64,000 nucleotides of DNA from Candidatus Thiodiazotropha sp. (ex Epidulcina cf. delphinae) (GTDB lineage Bacteria > Pseudomonadota > Gammaproteobacteria > Chromatiales > Chromatiaceae). The position numbers and the translations under genes are program-made. The notes under the pieces were generated by a model. That model did no database searches and was not told where the DNA came from. It saw nothing but the letters and a program-made list of their open reading frames with translations. Of this stretch, positions 44,766 through 54,625 are shown one piece after another. The DNA lies in NCBI GenBank assembly GCA_025656455.1, contig JAHXHS010000015.1:46568-110567 (forward strand). The letters run 5' to 3'. The first letter of the stretch is position 1; every line of letters begins with the position of its first letter.

Positions 44766-45006
44766 CAATACGAATAACCCGTTCCGCACCATGCCTTGAT
44801 GGTTTTCAATCACTGGTCAGACATGCAACATTTCTCTCGTCAAGCACTTACAGCACGTCAAGAAGAGATGGTCTGAGAATCCTTTGCGAGCTTCTCTTTT
44901 CGCCGTATGATCACAGTATCGAGAAAAACTTATTTGCGTTAATTCGCGTTCATTTGCGGACTCATTACGCTCAGAATTGAATGTGCATGGATAGAGGGGG
45001 CCTTGG

Positions 45007-48000
45007 ATGCCTAAAACAATAAAGCTACTCCTGCGAACGGAAACAACCGGACCCCGGGGGTTAGCGCGAGGACAGGCTGAAGCGGCCGACGAGCAACGAC
45101 AGATCAATGAAGCAAGCATCGGTCTGTTTTCCATCGATTCCATAACGACTCACACTATCGGCGCGGCGCGTGCTAGGGGGGAAGAGGTCAGCGCCGAATA
45201 CGCCTCGGACAAGATCGTTCGGGTTGAACTCGCCGATGGCGGCCAGCTCTGGCTTACCTTGGAACGTCTTCAGGAACTCGCCGGACAGTCCGGCGACAGG
45301 CTGTCGATTGCCACGGATACCTCACTCGGCAGGGGTGGGGAGCTTTCACGCGGTATGACGGAGTGGATCCGCAGGATTTCCCTCGTCGATATCGCCTGGG
45401 GAGACGAGCTAAGGGATGCGGCTGCCGTGACGGTGGTGAAACGCGCCATAACGAAAATCGAATCAGGGCTCATCGAAGGTCGCACAGGGGTCTATCACTG
45501 CCTTTTCAATACCGGAGAGCCTGAATTTCATCCGCTCCCGAGCGGCATCGCAGCCTCGGACAGGCCCATACTTGTGCTGCTTCACGGCACGGCATCCTCC
45601 ACGGTGGGGAGCTTCGGCGCTCTTTGGGGAGGCGCCCATCGCAAGCTTTGGCTAGAGAGTGTCAGGGGGCTCTACGATGAGCGTGTCTATGCCCTCGAAC
45701 ACTGCACCCTGAGCGAAAGCCCGATACGCAACGCCTGTGTTCTGTTGGAACAGCTGCCGGACAATCAACCGATCCACCTCTTATCCCATTCCCGCGGTGG
45801 TTTGGTGGGTGAGTTACTTTGCCGCGGCGGCATCATCGATCGCGCCGCACCGATTACCCATGAAGATGTGGAGCGCTACTTATCGGCCTATCCGGGAGGG
45901 GATAGTGACACGCTTGAGGCACGTCGGGATATCAAGGAAGAACTGGAAAAACTGAATCGTTTGCTGGTGGAGAAACGTCCTAGGGTGGAGCGCTTCGTTC
46001 GCGTGGCTTGTCCCGCCAGAGGAACAACCCTGGCGGCAAAGCGGTTCGACGTCTATCTCAACTTGCTACTCTCCGGCCTGCAGATGGCCGGTACGGAGTT
46101 TCTCGGACCTCTGGCCGGTAAATTCATCGGCGCCATGAAAGGCCTGGCCATCACCGTCGCTCACAAGCGCTTCGATGACACTCTGTTGCCCGGGATCAAG
46201 GCGATGATGCCCGATGGCGGATTGGCCCGCTTCATCAATGATCCATGCATCAAGGTCGATGCCGCCCTTACCGTGGTGGGCGGGAGCGCTAAGATCGGCG
46301 CCGGCCTCAAACAGACACTGCTTGTCGGATTAACCAACCTTTACTATTGGCAGGCCAACGATTGGGTGGTAGAGACTGATGCCATGATCGGCGGCCATCC
46401 GCGGCGGATAGCGGGCTGCTGTTTTCTCGATGACGGCAGACAGCAGGGAGAGGCGGTCAGCCATTTCTCTTATTTCAGGAACCAGCGCACCTTCAATGCC
46501 GTTATCCATGCGCTGGCTGGTAATAACGGCAGACTGCCTGGGTTCGCCTCCCTGGAAGGAGAACGGATCAAGAGCAAGGCCCGGGGAGAGACGGCGCAAC
46601 GAGCAAAACATATCACCGTCATGCTGCCGGGTTTGCCGGGTAGTCACCTGAGTGAAGATGGCGACCGCATCTGGTTGAATTTTCTACGCATAGCGATCGG
46701 AGATATCGATCGCTTGAATATCCGCAACAAGACATCCGAGGTTGCGTCGGACGGTTGGTTCCGCAGCCATTACGAGGCGTTGGCCGAATATCTGGAAAGC
46801 AGCGGTCACCGGGTTGAGATCTTCGATTATGACTGGAGGATTTCGTTGCCCGAAAACAGCCGGAGACTCGGTGAACGTTTACAAGCGCTTGCGCGTGTTG
46901 CCGAAAAAGAATCAGTGGCTATCCGCTTACTCGCCCATTCAATGGGGGGCATGGTCAGTTTGCATTGGCTTGCCAACGAAAACCCTGAGCTGTGGGATAG
47001 GTTGAGCCGTGAATTCGATGCCCGTCTGGTGATCGCCGGAACGCCCCTTAAAGGCACTTATGACACGGTCCAACTGCTGACTGCGCGTCATCTGATACTG
47101 ACCATGATCGCTGCTGTGGATTTCGAGCACAACAGTTTCGATCTGATCGATCAATTCAGGCACTACCCCGGTCTGCTCGAGACCTTACCGGATGAGTCCC
47201 TTGCCGAGAGCGGGTGGAACTATTTTGACGGCAGGGATTGGGATCGCCTCAAGCCGATGCTGGACAGGCGTTGGAAACGCCCGCATACGAGCGCTCTACA
47301 GAAGGCCTTCGGCATACGCAGTCAGATGGACGTGGATCTGCCGCCGTTGCATGGAAACCGGGTGCTCTACCTCGCCGGGCAAGACAATGCCACCATTGAC
47401 GGTCTGACGACCGACAACGGTGAACTGGCGTTCCGGTTTACCGCCGAGGGCGATGGATTGACGACGTGGGCGAGCATTCCTGACTGGCTGAAAGGGGATC
47501 AATGTTGGTATCTGCCACGGGTTAAGCATGGCGATCTGTTGCGTGAGGATGATGCCTTTCCCGCGATTCAGGAGCTGCTGGAGACTGGCGCTACGCAGCT
47601 TTTATCGCAGCATCCGCCAGCCATCGCCCGCGGTCTGCCGGTCGTGCCCGATGTGGGTCCGGATACGCCTCTCCTCTATCCTACGGCGGACGATATCGAA
47701 GCCGCCGCGCTGCACGGGTCATTCATGGGCGTCAGGCTGCCTCAACCCGCCTTGCCCAAATGTCATGTCAGGATTCGTCACGGCAACCTTCAATACGCCA
47801 ATGTTCCTGTCATGGTGGGCCATTACGAAGATGACGGCATTGAAGGTTCGGAGGCGGCGCTGGATGCCATGTTGGATGGACGCCTGAAAGCGCTGTATAG
47901 GGCGAACCTCTATCCGGGCGCCTTGCAGACGGTTGAAATCGTCACCCGGCCCGGTGCGGAGCAAACCGTCGGCGCGGTAGTGGCCGGGCTCGGCCCGGTG

Positions 48001-50532
48001 GGCCATCTCACGGCGTCAACCCTTCAGCAGACGTTGCAGCATGCCTTGGTCCGTTTCGGCCTGGACCAAGGCGAAAAGTCATATCGATCCGATGCGTCTG
48101 GCCGTCACCGCGCTTTGGCCCTCGCCTCACTGGTGGTGGGATCAGGTGTCGGCGGTTTACCACTCGCCGATGCATTGAAGGCATTGCTTGAGGCCGTTGC
48201 CGGCGCCAACCAGCAGCTTCGAGCGTTGCATGCGCCGCATCTTCAACGTCTCGATATTATCGAGCTGTTCGAGGATCAGGTGATCGCCATCGCCCACGCC
48301 TGTGCACGGGTGAACCCGGAGATGGATGCGAAGCTGACTTTCGATCTCTCGATAGATTCTCTGCAAGGTGAGCTTGTGCGGCCGTTCTTCGCCGAGCAGT
48401 CCCCCTGGTGGCGGCGTATTCAAATTACCGACAGCGGCAAAGGCCGGCTGGAGTTTGCGCCGATCACCGATAAGGCGGCTATCGATATCCAGGCCCATAC
48501 CACCCAGACGTCGCTGATCGACGCCATGCTGGCGATGGCCGCCACGACCACGGCGAATAACATCTCGGTCAACCAGAGTCTGTTCGAGTTGCTGATCCCG
48601 GATTCACTCAAGGCGCAAGTGGAGGCGCAGGGAGGCATGGTGCTATTGGTGGATGACAGCGCAGCCAAGTATCCCTGGGAGTTGCTGACCAACCGCCGCA
48701 GCCGGGATGCGAGACCACTAGCGACCCGTTTAGGCTTGATCCGTCAACTGTATAGCCGGTCAGGCGAGGCTCCCCGCGTCACGGTACGAAACAACATGGC
48801 CCTGGTGGTTGGCGATAGCGAGGCGGGGAGCGAATTTCCTGACCTGCCTGGCGCCGTCGCTGAAGCTCAGATCGTATCGGAAAGGCTCAATCGCATGGGG
48901 TATGACGCCAGCCAGCCCTTGATTAAGCGCAAGGGCGTAGAGATCGTGATTGCACTGACCAATGAGGATTACCAAATCGTCCATCTCGCCGGGCATGGCA
49001 TCTTCGATCATCCCCTGATCGACCCGCGCACAGGCAGAGAGGAGAAAAAGACCGGCATGGTGCTCGGCGACGGCATTGTGTTGGGGACAGAGGAGATCAA
49101 GGCCTTGGGGCGGATGCCTGAACTGGTGTTTATCAACTGTTGTCACCTGGGCGCCAATCGAGAACTGCCGGTTGGAGGCCTTCGACACGAGTTGGCGGCG
49201 AACTTAGGCACGGCATTCATTCGTAGCGGGGCCAAGTGCGTGGTTGCGGCCGGCTGGGCCGTGGATGACGCAGCGGCAGTGCTCTTCGCTGAAATCTTTT
49301 ATGAAAAAATGCTGGCGGGGATTTCCTTTGGAAAAGCGGTTACTCGTGCGCGAGAGGCCGTGTTCGATAAATATCCCGGCACCAACACCTGGGGCGCCTA
49401 CCAGTGTTACGGCGACTATGCCTATACGCTGAAGCAGGTAGAAGAGGTTCGCTCCGCAGAGACGAAAACCTATTTCAGTGCCCGTGAATTCGAAATCGAA
49501 GCATCGAACATCCGTAGCCTGGCCTACACCGCGGAACTGGAGTCCAGCGAGGCGGTATTGCTCGAACGTCTCGAGCGTTTGCAGGAGCAGCTTCAGAAGA
49601 AGCCTCACTTCATAAACGGCCCGGTATGCGCAGCCGTTGGCGCCGCCTGCCTGGAGTTGAATGAGTTTGCCAAATCGGCTGAGTGGTGCCGGCAGGCGCA
49701 AGATTGTCAGGATGGCGGTGTGACCTTCAAGACGCTGGAGAATCGTGCCAATGCCCTGGCCAGACAGGCTGAACAACTTGCCACCAAGATCGTCGCCGGT
49801 GAAACACCCGACACCTGTTTGAAACGGATGCATGATGCCGCTTCACTGGCCGAGGAGGCCATCGCCCAAACCCAGAGCTTAATTCGCTTCGGCGACACCC
49901 TGGAACGCTCGAACATACTTGCCAGCGCCTATAAACATCATGGATTCATCAACGCCGTTGTTGCGGACAAAGAGACTACACAGGGTAGGCGGCGAAAAGC
50001 CCAACGCAGAGCCAGAGACTCCCTGTTTGCAGCCTATCAACGCTATCGGAAGCAATCGGAAAAGGCATGGACCGATAGTGCCGGGTTTGACAGCTACTCC
50101 CTGCTCAATAGTGTCACACTTTGGCTATACCTCACCCGGCTGAATCGGTTGCCCGAGAAGATCAAGCATAGCCTTCAGACTGCCGCGTCGATCAGGCAAG
50201 CGCTGGAACGGCTCGGTCACCAATTGGATTCATGGGAAACGGCTGATGGAAAGCAGTATTTTTGGTATCGAACCGATCGTATCAACCTTGATCTATACAA
50301 GGCCCTTATCAATGATCGTTTGCATCACCCCGCAAGGTCACCTGTTTGGAAGCAGTTTGCCGGTCGCTACCAGGAAGCCTTCAGGCTTGCATCACAACGG
50401 GAGCGAGACTCGGTTATTAAACAGATTCGTATCCTGACAATCCTGCTTGGCAGGGAGGGGGCGAATCTGGAAGCGCTTGCCAAATTTTACGAAACGATAT
50501 CAGGAGAAGACCCCGGGCAGTTGACATACTAA
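45007..50532 (+). CDS. Giant dual alpha/beta-hydrolase + CHAT protease protein
   Basis: A 1841-residue cytoplasmic-looking protein. A novel N-terminal region (1-185) leads to a first alpha/beta hydrolase (about 185-500: oxyanion loop LLHGTASS, nucleophile Ser262 in SHSRGG). A second lipase-like hydrolase follows (about 535-880: LPGLPGSHL, Ser645 in AHSMGG; LCAT/PGAP1-like). After an unassigned region (about 920-1250) comes a CHAT caspase-like domain (about 1255-1470) with His1330 (HLAGHG) and Cys1379 (NCCHLG). A helical TPR-like C-terminus (1480-1841) ends it. CHAT proteases often act in prokaryotic immunity or cell death; fusion to two lipases suggests a membrane-attacking effector, which is inference. 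No partner gene is adjacent. Confidence 0.85.
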   Translation: MPKTIKLLLRTETTGPRGLARGQAEAADEQRQINEASIGLFSIDSITTHTIGAARARGEEVSAEYASDKIVRVELADGGQLWLTLERLQELAGQSGDRLSIATDTSLGRGGELSRGMTEWIRRISLVDIAWGDELRDAAAVTVVKRAITKIESGLIEGRTGVYHCLFNTGEPEFHPLPSGIAASDRPILVLLHGTASSTVGSFGALWGGAHRKLWLESVRGLYDERVYALEHCTLSESPIRNACVLLEQLPDNQPIHLLSHSRGGLVGELLCRGGIIDRAAPITHEDVERYLSAYPGGDSDTLEARRDIKEELEKLNRLLVEKRPRVERFVRVACPARGTTLAAKRFDVYLNLLLSGLQMAGTEFLGPLAGKFIGAMKGLAITVAHKRFDDTLLPGIKAMMPDGGLARFINDPCIKVDAALTVVGGSAKIGAGLKQTLLVGLTNLYYWQANDWVVETDAMIGGHPRRIAGCCFLDDGRQQGEAVSHFSYFRNQRTFNAVIHALAGNNGRLPGFASLEGERIKSKARGETAQRAKHITVMLPGLPGSHLSEDGDRIWLNFLRIAIGDIDRLNIRNKTSEVASDGWFRSHYEALAEYLESSGHRVEIFDYDWRISLPENSRRLGERLQALARVAEKESVAIRLLAHSMGGMVSLHWLANENPELWDRLSREFDARLVIAGTPLKGTYDTVQLLTARHLILTMIAAVDFEHNSFDLIDQFRHYPGLLETLPDESLAESGWNYFDGRDWDRLKPMLDRRWKRPHTSALQKAFGIRSQMDVDLPPLHGNRVLYLAGQDNATIDGLTTDNGELAFRFTAEGDGLTTWASIPDWLKGDQCWYLPRVKHGDLLREDDAFPAIQELLETGATQLLSQHPPAIARGLPVVPDVGPDTPLLYPTADDIEAAALHGSFMGVRLPQPALPKCHVRIRHGNLQYANVPVMVGHYEDDGIEGSEAALDAMLDGRLKALYRANLYPGALQTVEIVTRPGAEQTVGAVVAGLGPVGHLTASTLQQTLQHALVRFGLDQGEKSYRSDASGRHRALALASLVVGSGVGGLPLADALKALLEAVAGANQQLRALHAPHLQRLDIIELFEDQVIAIAHACARVNPEMDAKLTFDLSIDSLQGELVRPFFAEQSPWWRRIQITDSGKGRLEFAPITDKAAIDIQAHTTQTSLIDAMLAMAATTTANNISVNQSLFELLIPDSLKAQVEAQGGMVLLVDDSAAKYPWELLTNRRSRDARPLATRLGLIRQLYSRSGEAPRVTVRNNMALVVGDSEAGSEFPDLPGAVAEAQIVSERLNRMGYDASQPLIKRKGVEIVIALTNEDYQIVHLAGHGIFDHPLIDPRTGREEKKTGMVLGDGIVLGTEEIKALGRMPELVFINCCHLGANRELPVGGLRHELAANLGTAFIRSGAKCVVAAGWAVDDAAAVLFAEIFYEKMLAGISFGKAVTRAREAVFDKYPGTNTWGAYQCYGDYAYTLKQVEEVRSAETKTYFSAREFEIEASNIRSLAYTAELESSEAVLLERLERLQEQLQKKPHFINGPVCAAVGAACLELNEFAKSAEWCRQAQDCQDGGVTFKTLENRANALARQAEQLATKIVAGETPDTCLKRMHDAASLAEEAIAQTQSLIRFGDTLERSNILASAYKHHGFINAVVADKETTQGRRRKAQRRARDSLFAAYQRYRKQSEKAWTDSAGFDSYSLLNSVTLWLYLTRLNRLPEKIKHSLQTAASIRQALERLGHQLDSWETADGKQYFWYRTDRINLDLYKALINDRLHHPARSPVWKQFAGRYQEAFRLASQRERDSVIKQIRILTILLGREGANLEALAKFYETISGEDPGQLTY

Positions 50533-50646
50533 CCCAGGCGTTTCGCCAGTCTTGGAGGACGCATTGACGTCATCAGATAATAATAATTTAGGGTCAACCG
50601 CATTGTCGAATAAATACAGCGAGGGTAAGGCACTACCAATTCCGGA

Positions 50647-51717
50647 TCAAGCCCGTATTTGAGAGCCGTTTTGTTTTTTGGCTGAATACATCTTCTCGTC
50701 AGCAATCTTTATCAGCCGCTCTTCATCGATATATTCTTCCGGGTTTGTTTGTGCTATTCCCATGCTAATGGAAAAATCGGAATATCTATGGTTGAATGCC
50801 TTAATGATTTTTTGACACACGATCCTGGCGTTTTCGGTATTACATTCAGGCAGAATCAAGCAGAACTCATCTCCGCCATATCGGCAGGGCACATCGGTCT
50901 CCCTGACATTCTCGTGGAGAATCTGACCCACAAATTTGAGTACTTCATCGCCTTTTATATGTCCGTGAGTGTCATTGATCGTCTTGAAATTATCAACATC
51001 GAAATAGACCAGCGAGAGTATGGTATGACGCCTTTTTGCCAGTGTCATCTCTCTTCTGAGCAATTCCTGCATGGCTCTTTGGTTGTAAATATTCGTAAGT
51101 GGGTCAAGTTTTGCCAGCTCTTCCAGTTGCCTAGTTCTTTCCACAACCTTGTCCTCAAGGCTGTTAGCGTATATTTCGGTTCTCCTTTTCGCGGCCTCGA
51201 TTTCTCCTACCAAGCTGTCAATGTAGGTGTCGAAAACGAGTGTCGTATCGAAATAAAGTAATTTATCGAGTGCGACTACTGTGGAGTTTAAAATTTCGCT
51301 TTTCTCGATGGTATTACTTAATGTATTGATCACAATATATTTCAGGCTCATTATAGCGGATAGAAAGAGTTTCGGATCGACGCCGATTCGTTTGTGCACC
51401 ATGCCGATACGTAACCTGTTGTTGACGTACTCGCCATCATAATGCCCTGAAAACAGATCGATAATATATTTGCGCTGTGCATATCGTAAGCGCCGCAGTG
51501 TGTCTGAATCCCTGATCAATAAGGATATTTCATCTATTTTAGTTTGCTTTTCATAAAATTCATCAATGATGTCGTCAATACTGTCATCGATTATTGACTT
51601 ATGACTGGATAGCAGATCCAAGTCATTCTTATCCAAATCCAGAAGCTCTATGCGATGTGAAATATCAACATCACTGATCTGCATTTGCTCAAGTAGCGTC
51701 TTATCCGTGCGTTTCAA
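50647..51717 (-). CDS. Globin-coupled diguanylate cyclase (oxygen sensor)
   Basis: A 356-residue protein. The N-terminal about 160 residues match the globin-coupled sensor domain, with the proximal haem ligand His108 in IGMVHKRIGVDP. A helical linker (about 165-205) leads to a GGDEF domain (LDPLTNIYNQRAMQ; CRYGGDEFCLIL) with intact catalytic motif. In relatives such as E. coli YddV/DosC, oxygen binding to the haem alters c-di-GMP synthesis. Convergent with the CHAT gene. More AT-rich than the genes before it. Confidence 0.9.
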   Translation of the reverse strand: MKRTDKTLLEQMQISDVDISHRIELLDLDKNDLDLLSSHKSIIDDSIDDIIDEFYEKQTKIDEISLLIRDSDTLRRLRYAQRKYIIDLFSGHYDGEYVNNRLRIGMVHKRIGVDPKLFLSAIMSLKYIVINTLSNTIEKSEILNSTVVALDKLLYFDTTLVFDTYIDSLVGEIEAAKRRTEIYANSLEDKVVERTRQLEELAKLDPLTNIYNQRAMQELLRREMTLAKRRHTILSLVYFDVDNFKTINDTHGHIKGDEVLKFVGQILHENVRETDVPCRYGGDEFCLILPECNTENARIVCQKIIKAFNHRYSDFSISMGIAQTNPEEYIDEERLIKIADEKMYSAKKQNGSQIRA

Positions 51718-51826
51718 TTCGGTTCCCCTATGTTGTCCCTAATCTGACGATTGATCCTATGAACCTTGCAACACAAACCATTAACCCGAGTTTCTCATGC
51801 CCTATCGACTTTTCAGCGGGTAAATG

Positions 51827-52396
51827 TTATTTCATTCCCAGTCTCCTGTTTTTTTCAAGAAGCTCTACTGCCTCACTCAAACGTTTTGCTATTGTCTCAG
51901 GTCTCTTAGCGCTGCACAGCCAACGAACATATTGATTACGATAACCGGGTGGCAGATTGTTGAAGTTGATCCACGCCTTTTTGTTCGATTTCAGGTGATT
52001 TTCAATCTCTGGCTTCAGGACGGCTTCATCCGCATGCCTGGATCTTAATGTCTCCTTATCATATGTCACTCTACGGTTGAATGCAGCAAGACCTGCTTCA
52101 GACATTCTCCCTTCATCGATCATCTTTTTAGCCAGTTTTATGTTGAGTGGCGACCATTTACTGGCATTTCTGCGAGGTGTAAATCGATAGGCATACCTAT
52201 CACTATCGATGCTTTTTTTCAGACCGTCGATCCAGCCGAAGCATATCGCCTCTTCTACTGAATCAGCATAGCTGATAGTCGGCTTGGCAGTATGTTTTTT
52301 GTAAAAAATGAGCCATGCCTCAGGCGCCTTTTCATGGTATTTTATTAGCCACCTGCGCCAGGCCTTGCGATCTCTAACATATACCTCGGATTTCAT
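51827..52396 (-). CDS. YdeI/OmpD-associated family protein
   Basis: A 189-residue protein with the family's bacteriocin-protection/YdeI core: RDRKAWRRWLIKYHEKAPEAWLIFYKK, AICFGWIDGLKKSID and the C-terminal YRNQYVRWLCSAKRPETIAKRL. Family members are small cytoplasmic proteins of uncertain role in stress or peptide resistance. The following gap (52397-52575) shows no gene. Confidence 0.87.
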   Translation of the reverse strand: MKSEVYVRDRKAWRRWLIKYHEKAPEAWLIFYKKHTAKPTISYADSVEEAICFGWIDGLKKSIDSDRYAYRFTPRRNASKWSPLNIKLAKKMIDEGRMSEAGLAAFNRRVTYDKETLRSRHADEAVLKPEIENHLKSNKKAWINFNNLPPGYRNQYVRWLCSAKRPETIAKRLSEAVELLEKNRRLGMK

Positions 52397-52575
52397 TTGT
52401 CAAATATAAGATTCAAAAGCCAGTTGTTCAACAGGCGGTGAAAATTGATCCGCCTTATATTCCTAATCCGTATCCCTGATGAAAAGGGTTTACTAACCTA
52501 CGTTCGGGTTAGTAAGTGGAGGATAAAAAACGTCACTCCTTGATTAAGTCACTTCACGAGTTCTGGTTGCACGGA

Positions 52576-53763
52576 TTATTTAGCAATCACCGCAATCGTA
52601 TAAGGCACTTTGCAGCTCAAAGGGATTTTATCCTTGGGTCCCGCTCCGGCGATTGCATATTGGTCCCAGGCATTGGTTACTTCGATAAACCATGTGCCTT
52701 TTGCCTTTTCACCTTTGGGTAGTTTGAGATTATAGTTGGCCACTACGTAATTACCAGCATCCCCGCCGCGATAGCCCTTTGTGTTGTCATAGAGGTCAAC
52801 ATGCACGCCATCTTTCTGATTCAGTGGAGGAGTTGTCACGACAATGCTGATTTGCGTGGCGCCGCCGGGATTGAAGGAATAGAAATCCTTCATGCCGAGT
52901 TCATCGCCATTCTTAAAAATATTGCATAGATAAGACGTGTTATGACTTCCAATGCCATCCATCATTATAATGCTGTTAGCAGTATTAAACCCGTTATCAC
53001 TCTCATTGATGTCGTTTATTTTGATGCGTGAAATCTTAACCGTATAGTCCGCCTTAAAGCTAGTTGATATCGATCCTGTCCTATGTACATTCAAAAATAT
53101 ATCGGTGTTAGGCGCATGTGCCGTCCATAAGGTGAAGGCTTTGTCATCAGTGTATGTGGTCAGATTGCCGATAGCATTCAAATCGGCCCGGTATCCTTCC
53201 ATATCCATTCGAAGTGACACACCATTAGGTAAGTTATCAGGCTCGACAACAATTTCCAGCCCGTAGCCCCAAGGCCCAGAAGAGCCGCTCGATATCTTGA
53301 ACCAGTCAGCCTGGTCGCTATCCGTTGTGCTGCCTTTGATAATTTGCGTCAAGTTTGCATTATTCGCGCTCTTGCGGGTATCGTTTTGCTCTTTCTCCGT
53401 GAATGAACTGTTTATTACCGTAAAGTCAAAGGGGCTAGTAGCGGTGCCGCCCGGTGAATAGAAATTAAAATAGTTGGTTATTACATGTATGCGGCCAGTG
53501 GATGCCCCCTGGGGAACCTGGGCCTTTACATTATTTCCAACAGTCTTGAACTTGGCTGTCTTGCCATTAAAGTCAACGCTGGAAGGGTTGTTTGTGCCGA
53601 TCGTGAGCTTCCCGCCTGTAATGAGTATTTCATCACCTGGAGCGCCGGCGCTAGGCTCTATGTTGGTGATGGTTGGAGCGCAAGCCGTAAGAAGAGATGA
53701 TAGCATTGAATATATGCAAAATCTTGCCACGAAATCGATAATTTTGTTGTGTTCAAGTCGCAT
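52576..53763 (-). CDS. Lipoprotein with IPT/TIG and PPC-like domains
   Basis: A 395-residue predicted lipoprotein (lipobox LLTAC near residue 28). The first domain (about 32-115, TITNIEPSAGAPGDEILITG) is an IPT/TIG immunoglobulin-like fold. The rest has a pre-peptidase C-terminal-like pattern (EKEQNDTRKSANNAN...DQADWFKI) seen in secreted proteins. Probably surface located. It lies 27 bp downstream of the next upstream gene on the same strand. AT-rich compared with the first 50 kb. Confidence 0.75.
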   Translation of the reverse strand: MRLEHNKIIDFVARFCIYSMLSSLLTACAPTITNIEPSAGAPGDEILITGGKLTIGTNNPSSVDFNGKTAKFKTVGNNVKAQVPQGASTGRIHVITNYFNFYSPGGTATSPFDFTVINSSFTEKEQNDTRKSANNANLTQIIKGSTTDSDQADWFKISSGSSGPWGYGLEIVVEPDNLPNGVSLRMDMEGYRADLNAIGNLTTYTDDKAFTLWTAHAPNTDIFLNVHRTGSISTSFKADYTVKISRIKINDINESDNGFNTANSIIMMDGIGSHNTSYLCNIFKNGDELGMKDFYSFNPGGATQISIVVTTPPLNQKDGVHVDLYDNTKGYRGGDAGNYVVANYNLKLPKGEKAKGTWFIEVTNAWDQYAIAGAGPKDKIPLSCKVPYTIAVIAK

Positions 53764-53790
53764 TAGATTCGTCCCTCAGGTATTTTGTTT

Positions 53791-54450
53791 TTAGCTGTGC
53801 CGATTGACCAATTTATCAAATTCAAGGAACAGCGTCTTTCCGTCATTCTTTGTCTTGCTTACTAAGGCGCTCACATTGTTGTCCCAACCTTTTTTGTTAA
53901 GGCATTCCTTATATGACAACTTGATCACCCATCCATACTGCTCTTTCTTTATTCCACAGACGCTGCCCGTGTGGCCTGGTGATAAGAGCGCTTCGGTCAT
54001 GGCCTTCTTCAGGCGTAGAATCTGCTGGTCGCAAATGCGCGTATCCTTCTTCTTTGCTTCTATCTTTATTTTAGTTTCATCAAATCGAACATAAATAGCA
54101 TCCCACGAGAGAGTCTTTGAATAGGGGAAAACGACCCAATTTTTATTATATTTAGTGATTTTACTTGAACCGGATTTCACGTCTGGAAGCTGTTTTGCGG
54201 TTCGCTGTAGATGTGTTTCAACTATGTTGATGAATTTATCCAACTGACTGGAATTCATCCGATCTGTATTTTTTATGTTGTACTTCTTTACAATCTCCTT
54301 ATCTACTTCCTTTATTGCGTCTTGAAGATAGAAGTGGAAGCTCTTCCCTTGGAATCTTTCTTGGAAGCACATCCGAATAGCCACCAAATGTGATTTAAAA
54401 TTCATATTTGAGTTGATTTTTTTAATTTTCAGATAATTTTTAAATATCAT
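53791..54450 (-). CDS. Hypothetical protein (219 aa)
   Basis: A basic, lysine-rich soluble protein of 219 residues; no family recognised. It shows an AT-rich codon pattern and seems likely to be acquired. The C-terminal half (GHTGSVCGIKKEQYGWVIKLSYKECL) looks like an alpha/beta fold. It precedes the IPT lipoprotein on the same strand with a 27-bp gap, so the two may be one transcript. Confidence 0.6.
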   Translation of the reverse strand: MIFKNYLKIKKINSNMNFKSHLVAIRMCFQERFQGKSFHFYLQDAIKEVDKEIVKKYNIKNTDRMNSSQLDKFINIVETHLQRTAKQLPDVKSGSSKITKYNKNWVVFPYSKTLSWDAIYVRFDETKIKIEAKKKDTRICDQQILRLKKAMTEALLSPGHTGSVCGIKKEQYGWVIKLSYKECLNKKGWDNNVSALVSKTKNDGKTLFLEFDKLVNRHS

Positions 54451-54625
54451 CGAAGATCTCCGTCAAAGGTACGCAAGAAAAAGTGCCCGTAAATTTAGAG
54501 ATTACAAGGTTAGGCTAATATTAATCTTGCATCATATTATCATGATTATGTCAAGTTGGCATTGCCCATTATCCTTGGCAGGCAGGTCCTGACTAAGGTG
54601 AAGATGCCGAGTCCGCGTTTAGTGA

